Assembly: GCA_003864495.1 (NCBI GenBank)
Contig: ML133388.1
Location: forward strand, 248,738-312,737
Direction: 5' to 3'
Source: Nemopilema nomurai
Taxonomy: Eukaryota > Cnidaria > Scyphozoa > Rhizostomeae > Rhizostomatidae
Length of the DNA: 64,000 nt
In this document: positions 24,442 through 35,342 of the stretch, piece by piece
Layout of the letters: the number at the start of each line of letters is the position of its first letter
Position numbering within the stretch: position 1 is the stretch's first letter
Notes under the pieces: generated by a model
What the model was told of the DNA's origin: nothing
Databases searched by the model: none
The model's input: only the letters and a program-made list of their open reading frames with translations
Translations under genes and position numbers: made by a program

Positions 24442-24696
24442 CTATTGCCATTGAGCAAAACTACGTTGACAACAACCACATTCTGAGCACAATCCAAGCC
24501 CACAACAACAACCTGAAGAGCAAAAGGGACTGCTTGGGCAAGCGGATCCTCGGTGATTTGAGTGACATTTCAGCATGAAACAATGCATTGGCGAACCAGC
24601 AGAGAAGTCCTCCTCCTGGCTGCGCAGCGCCTGAAAAAACACAAGAGTTAGTAGAATGAATAAGAAGATCTTGCACACTCGACGTTTTGGATACAA
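24442..24696 (-). CDS. Candidate cysteine-rich exon or small secreted peptide (unconfirmed)
   Basis: This 84-codon minus-strand frame starts MYPKRRV, has a hydrophobic run (IFLFILLTLVFF) ending near ALRSQ, then 11 cysteines in the last ~47 residues, including CCC and two CxxC-like clusters. It could be a signal peptide plus a cysteine-rich mature peptide. Alternatively the hydrophobic run is an intron end: on the minus strand it reads TACTAAC (a perfect branch-point consensus), a T-rich tract and CAG, after which an exon would start at about 24632. A third reading is that this is antisense to a decayed + strand frame (QNYVDNNHILSTIQAH at about 24455-24500). Family not recognised. Confidence 0.25.
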   Translation of the reverse strand: MYPKRRVCKIFLFILLTLVFFQALRSQEEDFSAGSPMHCFMLKCHSNHRGSACPSSPFCSSGCCCGLGLCSECGCCQRSFAQWQ

Positions 24697-27600
24697 TTTT
24701 TAATTGGTAACGAGGGCTATGCGTAGTCAGTATCAGTTGTTTGTTTCTGTCCAAAAAATGTCGCTTATGGAATTAATTCCCCGCAAAAAATCACCATTTG
24801 CTTTTTTGTACAGACGAATTAATACCGATAAATACGCGATTGGACGATGTAAGCCATATAAGCTATCAAGAATGTTCAATTACCCACGATTAAGGCTGTA
24901 TCTATTTGCGCTTTGCAGCGACCTAGGCCGAGGATAGTAGGCCGGCAAAGCTTTTCAGAGCGGCCGACATACCAGTTTACAGGTAGAGCAACTGCTTTCC
25001 TGTTTTTCTTAAACGGGAATGATGGGTTGTTTTGTGAGCGCATCTATATGTTGCTATTTACGATTTAGATAAACCCTTCAGGAGAAGAACACGAAGATTA
25101 ACTCGATGAATGAGAATCAGAGACAACTTTGTGCCAAAACAAACTATTTTTAGTGGAATCTCTCTGCGTCATAATAGATAAATGTATGAAGGCAGGACTA
25201 TCTTTGGAATTCTATACTTAAGACAAAACGTTTGCATATATAGACTTTCTAAATTCCCTCTTTTTTGATGTGCTGGTCAAGAGAAATCGAGAGACGCCAA
25301 ATAGGATGCTTTGTAACACGGTAGAAACATGAAACATTTGGAACAGCCCTGGAACTCTTTCTCAATCAAAATGTTCTGATTTCACGAGAAACAGCCTTAC
25401 TGACTTCAACTCGATTTTGACCATAATATTAACCAATATTTGCATTGCATATTGTGTCTATTCTTTATTGGAATCAAATGTGCAATCCTTTCTTTCCATC
25501 CTGTGGCTATCTTTCAAATCATGGTGGCACAAACCTTTCTTCAAATGACCCAGTAAAGAAAATGAACTTGACCAACCTCGGTTTTCCAACTTGCCTTTCT
25601 CTAATCAGAAAGTAATCGCTTGTATTTGTGGCTGAGACAAAATGAATACAAATTAATCCCGATGGAATCACATTGGTTTTCACAGTACAATTTTGGAGAC
25701 AACAGAACCTCTCTTCACATGCCAGCCAATAAACTTTTAGACCCCAAACCCCTTTCTGGATCCTGTCTTGTCAGCTTCATAGTGCATCGTTCTAAATAAC
25801 CTCCAAAGCCCTTGGCTTATTTCTATCTCCCCGTCTCAAAGCAAAAAGCACAGATCAAACAAATGTTAGGAGCATTGTAGGGTTTATCATCCAAAATACT
25901 TGCACGCAAAATTACTTAGAAGAAAATGCTTTTAATTAGAAGAGTCTTCTGCGTAGCACTAAGCTTCTGTCAGGTGTTTTGATGTTTTTCTCTTGAAAGA
26001 AAGCTTGTAGATTTCATTATGCCTTCATATTCTGTAACATTCTGTTTCAACAAAGAATGAATCCAATAACAACAATAAAATTAGCTAGAATTCGTTGTTA
26101 TTGTCGCTAAAGTAAGCGGGGACTCCACTTATCAGTTTTCCATGGAGAAGTCAATCAAGATCACAGTAAAACAACTGACATTTTGTGAAAACAGTAGACA
26201 GAATTTCGCAAGAACTTTTTTTTACAACAAAACAGCAGTTGCAAGTGTTCAATCTTCTTGTGTCCCAAGAGATTTGTTTTGTTGGAATGCACAGCTTTGA
26301 TTGGTCAATCATATTCGGCGCAGCCATCCCACGAAACCAAGGTTTTCTTATTCTCCTACATTTTTAGATTTGAAACTTTTGATAGATTCTTAAGAACAAA
26401 GTGTCGCACATAAGAATTGTTCAGGGAACATAACTTTCTCTATACACATCTCCATTTCTTAGAAGAAATAATTCAGTTTTCAAACAATTGAAAATCCTTG
26501 GCCCTACAGTGGGACGTAGCCTATCTTCGTATCAACTGAAGTTTATACCTGTTTACCGCTACGTGGATTTAACTAATATGATTAGCTGATAAGAAATTCA
26601 TTATTTTAATTTTATTCAATTGTTGCACTTTAATGCTGATTGAGTTGCAAAACGGAGTCTTCTTTTATGCAGAGTGCAGGATGTGCACAATTTGATGCGT
26701 AGTTTAAATTAAACTTTGTGACAAAATAAATCACTGCCTTAATTTTTGAGAGCTTCCACTCTTCCTACAGCTGTCTAAAGACTTCGTTTTCTAGCCAATC
26801 GTTTTTGTAAATAAATATTTTTAATGCCATCTATTTATTGTGTAAAATTAATGCTTTAGTCGACCTCCATTTTTGGAGAGGAATTATTCTTGTCAATGTC
26901 GCACTAAAAACAAATCCCTTAATGCTGAGAATCGTTTTCCCTACTTAATTATCTAAATCAACTTATATCTCAAAATAAAAGCAAAGCTGAAATCTTATAA
27001 ACAAACTGTGTAATAAGTGCAGCCTAAATTTTTGCATATTCTTATTAATTCTTTACAAAGAAAGAGCTTTTATGCATACATTTAATAGGCAGCTTTGAAG
27101 CTATTGCTCCAATGTTGGTTCTACTTTTAAGGTGCAAAAAATAGTAGCCAGGAACTCCTATTTTTGAACATAATAAAGATTCTTAGTTTTAGAAAATGTG
27201 GATTTTCTGAATTTTATATAATATGAAATTCCAAATATTTTCTAATGTCCTAATTGATAAAAGTGTGATAAACAGTGCTCCAACTTGTAAAATGTGCTTC
27301 AACTAGTTGTTAGGGTTCTATTCAGGAGCTTTAAAGTACGCCTAATTGGACAGCAAGTCCTATAATACTGTTTGCTAATATCACGCTGGGTGGAGTGAAT
27401 GCGGAGGTGTGTTGTTGATGTTGGCGTAGGTCATTCTGAAGATCCCTGGTAAGCGAGGGATTACGGAGGTTTAACCAAATGAAGAGATCTTAGGGAAATA
27501 TTTGACAGCTTATAGAAAGCAAGGATAATATCTGGTACTTTTTGGAAGAAGTCTTCTGATGCTCTGGATTTTGACTCATCTCATCCACTTAATATCGGAA

Positions 27601-27846
27601 GGTGTCGGGTATCGTTTTCCTTAGCGACTGTTTGGGAAAGGATACGGTGCAAGCCTGCAGATTTTTCATTACTGACAATTGAAATTTGATGAGATGATTA
27701 ATCTGAAAATTTGATGAGATGATGGTTGGCTTTTTGCTTAGACCTAAAACTTTCGAATAAAGAGATTTCTCGTAGTTTGAACACTTTTCAGTAAACGTGG
27801 ATATTTGACCAATGAAAACGCGATTTGACTTCTGCACAAATCATAT
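24697..27846. other. No supported gene
   Basis: AT-rich sequence. At about 25245-25300 a frame reads FFDVLVKRNRET, loosely like a retroelement reverse-transcriptase segment, but too short and decayed to classify. The remainder has only short unrecognised frames. Confidence 0.4.
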
Positions 27847-27880
27847 ACTTATACATATATGTATAAGTATATATATATAT
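27847..27880. repeat. 22-bp perfect palindrome followed by TA repeat
   Basis: 27847-27868 is a perfect palindrome centred on CATATATG, continuing into a short (TA)n run. It is low-complexity sequence capable of cruciform formation. Confidence 0.8.
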
Positions 27881-30800
27881 GTATGAATTGTTCCATTCCT
27901 TTCACCTGTGACCTTCAAGGTGTTATTCTTCGTTGGCCTCTGCGTCTTCATTGCCCACATTTTGCTTGTTTATCGCCACCTTATCCTCACTTTTGTCACG
28001 TTTTTCCATTGTTCTCCTTTTACCTACCGTCTCTTCCGTAGCTTCTTGTTCTCCTTTTCTGAAAAGTTTCTGCTTTAGGGTGTAAATTAATTATTGATAA
28101 AGAGAAGAGTCATAATGTAAAAAACACTTTCTATAAATCATTATAGATAATAATTTACTATAATATTTTGCTGGTCTCCAACTAACAAATATTGATAATT
28201 TATTTATCTAAATTTCAATATTGTTAGGGCCACTGAGAGAAACCTTGGTCTTTGTCCGTGATTTATAAATATACATTTTTGGCAAGTATTTCAGGTCAGG
28301 TCATTCGAAGCCCTGGGCTGTATCAAATGATATATGCCATTCCAATCTTAAACGGTATGATGAACATATGATAGATAATCGGAAGTTGATTTTGCCTTTG
28401 CTGCGTCATCTGGGAAGGTAGCAAGGTGAACAATGACATTTTTTGTTCTGAATGACGTAATCCAGCTTTCGGCCTGGCTGACTTGAGCAAAACCAGAAGC
28501 AACAGTTGTATACACAACAAATGTTTCATTCAAAGTTCATATTTTGCAAATCTAGAAGCTGGAAGTACCCAGCAACGTTAAATTACCGTTTGAATATTGG
28601 AGAGTCCAATTTGAATACTCAGGACTCTGGTTTTGTCAAGTACTGGAGTCTGGGCCCTAGTACCGGGGTCTGGACCCTAACGGACGCTTACACATATTAA
28701 CACTAATCCCCTTTGTATTCATTCGCATTCGCTATTCGTTTTCGTTGTCGTTCACCATTCGTATTTTCGCTCCGTTCGACACGTTGTGTCACACACGTTT
28801 ATCTATGATATGACAAGTTTATAGCAACAAACCATCGTCTCTCTCTGTGCTTCACAGGTTTAATCAGCTAATTGAATGCAAATCTTATTGATCCACTGGA
28901 AAGTGTCCCGAACGCGTTAGACGGATGCAGAACGAGACAAAGGCACGTCTACGCGTTGGTTTTAAATTTGGTCTTTCATTTTAATCATAAAAATAACAAA
29001 AATCACATTTCTTGGGAGGGGGAGAAATAAAGCTACACTTTGTCCAAACATATTATGTCCACGATGATAAAGGATATGTCAACTTTTTCACATGCTTTTT
29101 CACAAAAATATGTCAACTTCACTCCTAGCCCACACAAAGGGCAGAAATGATGGGGAATAGGCTTTTGTTTGGCTACGATAATCTGATTTGAATAATCTTG
29201 AAAGATCATTTTTGCAAAGGTGGTGTTTTCAATATTCACCTTCTGTCTCTAATTAAAGATTTTTCAATTACATGAAGTCTGAATTTTTATTTTGAAGTCA
29301 ATTCTATAAAATTTCGACGAATGCTTTCCTTCGGGTGGAGGGAGTGACTCGCCATAATAATGGAAGCTGTCAGCGGGTGTTATCTAATCTCGAGCACCTG
29401 GCGTGGCGTAGAGGGTTATTGCGCAAGTTCGAGGCAGCATTCTGTGACACGAAAGCAAATTAATTCGATCTGCACTACTCAACTACTCTCGGAAAAAGTT
29501 CCAGCTCAACGTTAACTATGATCAGATTATTTTTTCCAACTTTTAGAGTCAAATAATTGGAATAACAGATTCTTGGTTTCCGATCCTGCACCTCTAATCT
29601 TTGGTTTTCAAGTCACTCTATCTCAACACCGTTTAATCTCGTGGTAATGCTTTCGGTTTATTGGTAATGGTTTATTGGCCTGCTCTCTGCATTACCATCA
29701 TGTTTTATGAAAAGCAGAAACATCGTGAGTCAACAGACGTGTCTACAATGACAGACTCTAACATGAACCTAGTTGATTTCAATAAAACTTCTCACTAACC
29801 AGGTCTATCAAAATCACATATGACCAAATATACGGATTTTGACACGTTCCTTACACTGATTTCAATCATTGGGGCATGCATTGCATTCTTTGCAAGATTT
29901 GTTTATTGGGAACAATGGCTATCTCTGAACAAGGCAAACGCTGCCTATTGAACCAGTGAAGGACGGAGCCAGAGAACAGTGCATTCCCCCGGATGTTGAC
30001 GATGGACAAATATATAACTTTGTCAGTGACGCTCCGACTTGCTTCTCTTTGCAATGGGAACGCATACAGGATCAAACACGTCCTGGGTGACACAAATAGG
30101 AACCGGGGGCTAGTCTGGTAAATTGCTGTCAGCATTCTGCTGTTATCTGAGTGGGGGACACTATCTCTAACGAATTATGTTTCCATGGCTACTAGGAAAA
30201 TAGCCATGGCTTTTTTCTGTTCCTATTCTTCTGTAGATGGAGTTCATTGTTGTTGTGTTGTTGGGTATGACGTTCGTCACTGGGGCTCGCAGTTATGTTT
30301 TAGAAGTAGCGAAGTCCCGATGAGGTAAAAGAACGAGAACCCAATCCAGGTTTGCCTTCAAATGTGTTTGATGAAGATGAAGATGTCCTTCTACGTTTGC
30401 TCACGGGCAGCAAATATTGCCTCAATCGTGTCTCAACGTGAGAGCGTTTTTGGAGTGCACTTACAGTTTCCAAAGAATTCTTGTTCAAACGCTTTTGTTT
30501 ATGACCAAACATTCAATGTTTTAGCTTAGGTTCGCGTCCGCATCTGAAAGGCCTTTATGTCCTAAGCAAACCCATACCAACAGGATACTTAGAAATATTT
30601 TGTTGGCTTGTCTTAGAACTCTGCAGGCTATGGTAGTATCTTCTCCGCTGTACAACAAGGGTGCGCTTTTTGGCTTAGAACGAGGTTCGGTGACCGATCC
30701 TCGCCTCGTCCATTAATGTTGCTGTTTTTGTTGTTGTTGTTGAAAGTAATTGCTCATTCATTTTCAGAGGCGAAAGGATCACGGACTACATGGTCTCTTA

Positions 30801-32938
30801 GAGGCACTTCTTCCAGCTTTTTGTCCTTTGATTCTTCTTTTTTTCACTTTTAGTTCCCACAGTAATCAATGAATGTTCGGCTCATACATTTTGCAAATGT
30901 AACTACGTCTCTTAGAGCAAAATACTCTATTTTCCTCCCTTCTAATTCTCATGTCTTTCTTCTAATATTCTGAGACTTGAAAGCGAGTTCAAAGTAAAAA
31001 ATTTGAGCAAATGGCCTTGAAAATCGATTCATTAAGAGACAGCAAAATCTTATGGGAAAAGGAAGCGTATCGTAAAGATGGGCTGTTTGAAACCATGGTT
31101 AATGTTGGAGTACTAAAACCCAAAATGATTTTAAAGTTCTTCTCCTCTTGTGGAAACATATGCACACACTTTTTAGGCTGTCAGAGCCTTGCTTGCATGA
31201 GAAATGGTTTCGATTCCGTCCATTCATTCTTTCAGAAACAGGCCTTGTGAACACGGGTTGGCCAAATCAGCCAAAACTTGTGATTAAAGTTGGATGACAA
31301 GAGTGTTAGAGAAGTTAAAAAATGGCAACGAATCAACCCACGCGACCATTGTGATGGTGCATCGATCTGTCTATAATCAAGTCTTTCCTTTCTTTACCCT
31401 GGATTTCTTTTGAGTTCAAATCTTATGAATCAATTACCTATTGTCTACTTTTCAGCGGTGTTCCAATGATAAGCAACTTTTAATCTATATCCGAAGTTTG
31501 ATAGCCTGACAATCATAAGCCCAAGATCTGCTATCAGCCAAAGTGCAGATAATGGAAGCCAAGATAAGGATGAGTTTCTCTGGAAGTTCCTTCATAATAA
31601 TCATAATCATGAATAACAAACTGCGAATCTTCTTGAGTTTCTTTACTCTGAAATACCCAGTTATGAGTGGCCTTTTACAGCTGACGCTTTAAGAAACACC
31701 TGCTTCCCTTGCCCATCACAGAAAGTCAAAGACGTGATTCATCTGTAAAGAAGCAATAATTACAACGAAGCATCGGCGAAACACGCGCATTGAACATCAT
31801 CACATCAAATTATGCCCACGAAAATTAGGTGCCAGTTCACCCGAGTAACGTCATATAGGCACATTTGTCCGTATTTCAATTGCCGTAAACAGAAATGGCC
31901 TGACCTATGCAGATTTCTTCTGAAGCAGAGATTTTGCCAGGGGGCATTAGGGTTCACTTTGGCTTGCTTGTAGACTACGGTTGAGAGATCTATGCTGCCT
32001 TTTAGGTTTAAAGGCCACAAGAGTCTCACAGAGTCCAAGGCCTTCTTCAACAATTCTTCCGTAACTCGTTCATATTGTACCTGTGCAAAGAAGTGGATCC
32101 AATGCTGTCTTCGCCTAGAAAAACTCTATCAGTTTGGAAGCCTCTAGTTAGGAAACTCTATCATTCTAGGGAAAAGTAAAGAAAACTTGGATCAAACATA
32201 AATGCCGTCCCCTGGTCACTTTAGATTTTCTTGTTGTACGTTCGATGCTAACCACGCCAAAAAGGCAGATATTGGGTATCTCAAAAAGTTTTTAATTAGA
32301 GAATTGGAAAATAGATATGAAAAGTTATAAACATAAAGTCTCGGCTTGCTCTTTAATTTCGATAAGCATAGGTAAGCTTTTTTCTAAATATTTTTCAAAT
32401 ATAGTCGGAATTTTCTAAATCAAGTTGTTGGTCAGGTGTCACAATACCTCAGAAAACAGATTACGATATCGAAAGTGGTGGCAACATTAAAGATTGCTAT
32501 CATTTTGACTCAAGAATTTTATGGTCTAAGGGATGCTCTAAGGAGGGGGTTCCTGTTCTAGCGTTCTGTTGCTGTTCAAATGTTTGGCGTAATCAGATGA
32601 CTATTACGAACAATATTTTATTCAACAAGTTGCCAACAAGGGGAGGCACAATTTATCTTGAGATTAGACGTGGTTAAAAAATTCGTTAGCACGCGGAATG
32701 TTGAAAGTAGACAGCCAAAACCAACTAATCGCTGAAATACAAATACCTTACTTTCTAGAACAAGAGCTGTCCAGCCTGCACGGAGTTACCCCCCGTCGAT
32801 GATAGCTGCACAGCACGGAGGAGGGCCCGTTTCGTTTCAAAATACTGTTTGCCTGCAGAAGGAAGGTAGGGAATACGAAAACGCTTCGCTGGCATTTGCC
32901 ACCTCCTATCGCAGAATTGTCTTGCTGTCAGTTTTGGT
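27881..32938. other. No supported gene; scattered short frames
   Basis: A minus-strand frame at 28348-28533 contains QAESWITSFRT, loosely like a discoidin (F5/8 type C) strand, but it lacks the rest of the domain. A 13-base imperfect inverted repeat (28911-28923 and 28946-28957, GACG...CGTC cores) could form a hairpin. A CTGTTGTTTTTG-type GTT repeat occurs at about 30720-30745. Nothing else was recognised. Confidence 0.4.
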
Positions 32939-33294
32939 GCAGAATCCTTTCTGATAACCTGGTAAGTGCTTGGTTTCGTACGTTTTTCCTTAGTATAGCC
33001 GTAAATTCTTCAAATAATCTTACAAATACCTTAACGTTCTCAAATCAAGGAAACGGGTTCCTCAAAGCTGTCAGTATTGCCGCCGTGGCAGCACGAGTTT
33101 TGAAAGCCAGGGCAATGCAGAATCCTTTCTGATAACCTGGTAAGTGCTTGGTTTCGTACGTTTTTCCTTAGTATAGCCGTAAATTCTTCAAATAATCTTA
33201 CAAATACCTTAACGTTCTAACATCAAGGAAACGGGTTCCTCAAAGCTGTCAGTATTGCCGCCGTGGTAGCACGAGTTTTGAAAGCCAGGGCAAT
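32939..33294. repeat. Tandem duplication of a 178-bp unit
   Basis: Unit 1 is 32939-33116 and unit 2 is 33117-33294, both beginning GCAGAATCCTTTC. They are nearly identical over their full length (differences include CTCAAATC versus CTAACATC and GGCAGC versus GGTAGC). A third unit start at 33295 matches for about 13 bases and then diverges, consistent with unequal exchange at this short motif. The copies contain GTAAGT-like donor and CTTAG-like acceptor strings, so an exon duplication is conceivable, but no protein family was recognised. Confidence 0.9.
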
Positions 33295-33547
33295 GCAGAA
33301 TCCTTTCGTTGAGTCCCGAATCCGCCTTGGCACACGGTTTCGTTGGTACGTTTCCGTCAATGAAAGTGCTGCAGTCTTACTTACTGCGACGAATTCCTTT
33401 GGTGTCGATTACCCAAATTCCGCCCCACTGTTTCTCAAGCTCTACCATAGCTACCGGTTTGCAAACTGGTGGTGTTTGAACCTCCAGGATCGGACTATTG
33501 TTGTCTGGAAGCTCAGAAATTTCTGTACCTCACCGGTGCTAACGTAA
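33295..33547 (+). CDS. Unrecognised open frame downstream of the 178-bp duplication
   Basis: The frame open from about 33263 reads ARVLKARAMQNPFVESRIRL and continues without a stop to 33545-33547. It is more balanced in composition than most shadow frames here, but I see no domain, signal peptide or transmembrane segment, and no start codon supported by context. It could be the 3' part of an exon, since the duplicated unit upstream carries splice-like strings, or chance. No function is assigned. Confidence 0.2.
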
Positions 33548-33894
33548 AAAGCAAACGTTTTTAATCATTCTCATAAGTTCCCTATTGTTGAATTAACATA
33601 CATCCTAAGCAACAGGATTCCTAAAGTTTCAAGCACCGCATTACAGCTGAATGTGTTACCTCTCTTTCTTTCAACCTAAAGCGGTCCGACCGGGTTTAAA
33701 AAGTACCGGCAAGGATACCACTAAATTTCTAGAACCAGCTGTCATATGCTATCGTCCAATGGTTACTTGTCACAAGTTTTCCTACAACCAGACTTGTCAA
33801 AGGTAGGACAGTTTGACACAGACTCAGTTTAGACGTCAGTTGCTTTCCACAGCCCATTCGGAATCTCTTATTCAAATTACGCTCACATCGATTA

Positions 33895-33916
33895 TGACGT
33901 CAGTGTCGTATTTAAG
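33895..33916 (+). promoter_or_regulatory. CRE plus TATA-like element (possible core promoter)
   Basis: A perfect palindromic cAMP-response element TGACGTCA (33895-33902) is followed by GTATTTAAGA (about 33908-33917), a TATA-like box. A second half-match AGACGTCAG lies about 70 bp upstream (about 33831-33840). The first ATG downstream (33972) opens only 24 codons (stop 34044-34046), so any transcript would be spliced or non-coding. This is suggestive, not proven. Confidence 0.35.
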
Positions 33917-34046
33917 ATCGACAGCAAGTAGACTGCGGGGCTGTTGACTGTCTCTGCTGATTTCTTCATTGATGGCGATGATAAAGTTTTATCTTTCGGG
34001 GAAAACGACTGAACAGTTTAATGTCAACCCGATCATCAGCTGCTAG

Positions 34047-35135
34047 GCTTCAAGCCTTTGGAAGGAAAATTTCAGCTGTTCTTGTTAGTTCTCCAAATAA
34101 TGTAGCAGGGAGTCTATGGGTGGCTGAAAAGAAACACTTCGTAATATTAAATGCAGATTGCTAGCGCCCAACGCTCCTCCGCCAGACAAACTGGCCGCTT
34201 GAAGTGTTAGAACACCAACGGGGTTTCGGTAGTGCCAGCGCGACTGCCTTCTATTTGGACAACCACTGATCGCTATTAATTTTGTCTGCATGCAAATCAA
34301 CTGAAAAGCGGTTCAACATCATTGAACAGGACTGGGTAAGAAAGAAAGGAAAAGAAGGGAGCTTAGAATAGTCAGGCCCTCCATTCTAATTCTCACATAG
34401 AAATAAACCAACATCCGTCACCAGAATAGGAACTTATTGCCAAATGATCCCTCTCGAACATATGTCTACAGATTATACCCCTGCAGAGAAGGGGGAGGGG
34501 GCGTATGTAAATTAGCACGAAATCGAGGGGAATTGGTATTTTCTCGAGTTGACATATCTTTGGTGAAAAAGAACTGCAGAAGGTGCCAGGAGATGGGCTT
34601 CACCTAACGGCACGCGGCTCTTTCCGATTACTCACTCGATTCTGCCAGCCAGCAATGTTCAATTCTTGTCAGCAATCATACAGTCATCCCGTTGGGAAGA
34701 AGTCTTGAGGCCGACATTATTAGGATAGGGGCCAAATGACACCAGAGTCTGTTTACTGAGGAAAGAGCAATATTTGGCCTTCTCGTAGCTGATTTTAATT
34801 ACTCGCCAAGTCAGAAATGATCATAATTAGGTTAGCTTCCTCTCCAATTACGAACAAACATCAAAGCAAAGTGTGTCAAAGACCAATATTGCTTTTACTT
34901 CAGTTACGATTTAAGTACTGAATCTTAAGTTCTACCTGGAGTTATTGTTGAAATTGTAGCTAGCCGTAAATTTGAAATTGGAAAAACTGCAAAGGGAGCA
35001 TGCCATCCGATCTTTTGCAAGCCCCGTTCACCTGATGTTGATTAGGTCCCAAAAGGACCTGTCCCTTTATCGCTCCATGTTTTCTCGTCATTTCTCGTGT
35101 CACAATAACGTCGGAATAATCGATGCGGGCAATGA
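34047..35135. other. No recognisable feature
   Basis: Short frames on both strands without motifs. A G-rich patch (GGGGGAGGGGGC) occurs at about 34490-34502. Confidence 0.45.
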
Positions 35136-35342
35136 GATCAAATTTCTGATCGTCTTTGCAGAGCACTCCTTTTTATTAGCATAATTGAAGGTAAAGTCCC
35201 AACAAATGTTGAAGTGCATTGCACTGAAGCCAACGCGTGCCCTTCTATTTGTGGCGATAGCGTGGCTGCTTTGAGGCTCTCCCTTGTAAAATTTACCAAG
35301 CCTATTTGCGCTAACTCTCAGCTGAAGAGCTGCTGCCCATGA
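35136..35342 (+). CDS. Candidate cysteine-rich 3'-terminal exon (unconfirmed)
   Basis: Open from after a TGA (35133-35135) to a TGA at 35340-35342 with no in-frame Met, so it would need an upstream exon. An acceptor-like CTTTGCAG ends at 35161. From there the frame encodes a hydrophobic ALLFISII and then GKVPTNVEV, followed by six cysteines spaced C-x5-C-x3-C-x18-C-x7-C-C and a final Pro before the stop. A hydrophobic leader followed by six cysteines with a terminal Cys pair is reminiscent of defensin-like or other small secreted disulfide-rich peptides in animals. The spacing does not match a family that I can name, and the length is within chance for this window. Confidence 0.25.
   Translation, partial: DQISDRLCRALLFISIIEGKVPTNVEVHCTEANACPSICGDSVAALRLSLVKFTKPICANSQLKSCCP

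Noticed and set aside
25240..25310. Possible Penelope-like or other reverse-transcriptase fragment
   Set aside because: The similarity is limited to about ten residues (FFDVLVKRNR) with stops soon after.
28348..28533. Possible discoidin (F5/8 type C) fragment containing QAESWITSFRT
   Set aside because: Only about a dozen residues resemble the domain; the flanking Trp/Cys landmarks are missing and no splice sites bracket it convincingly.
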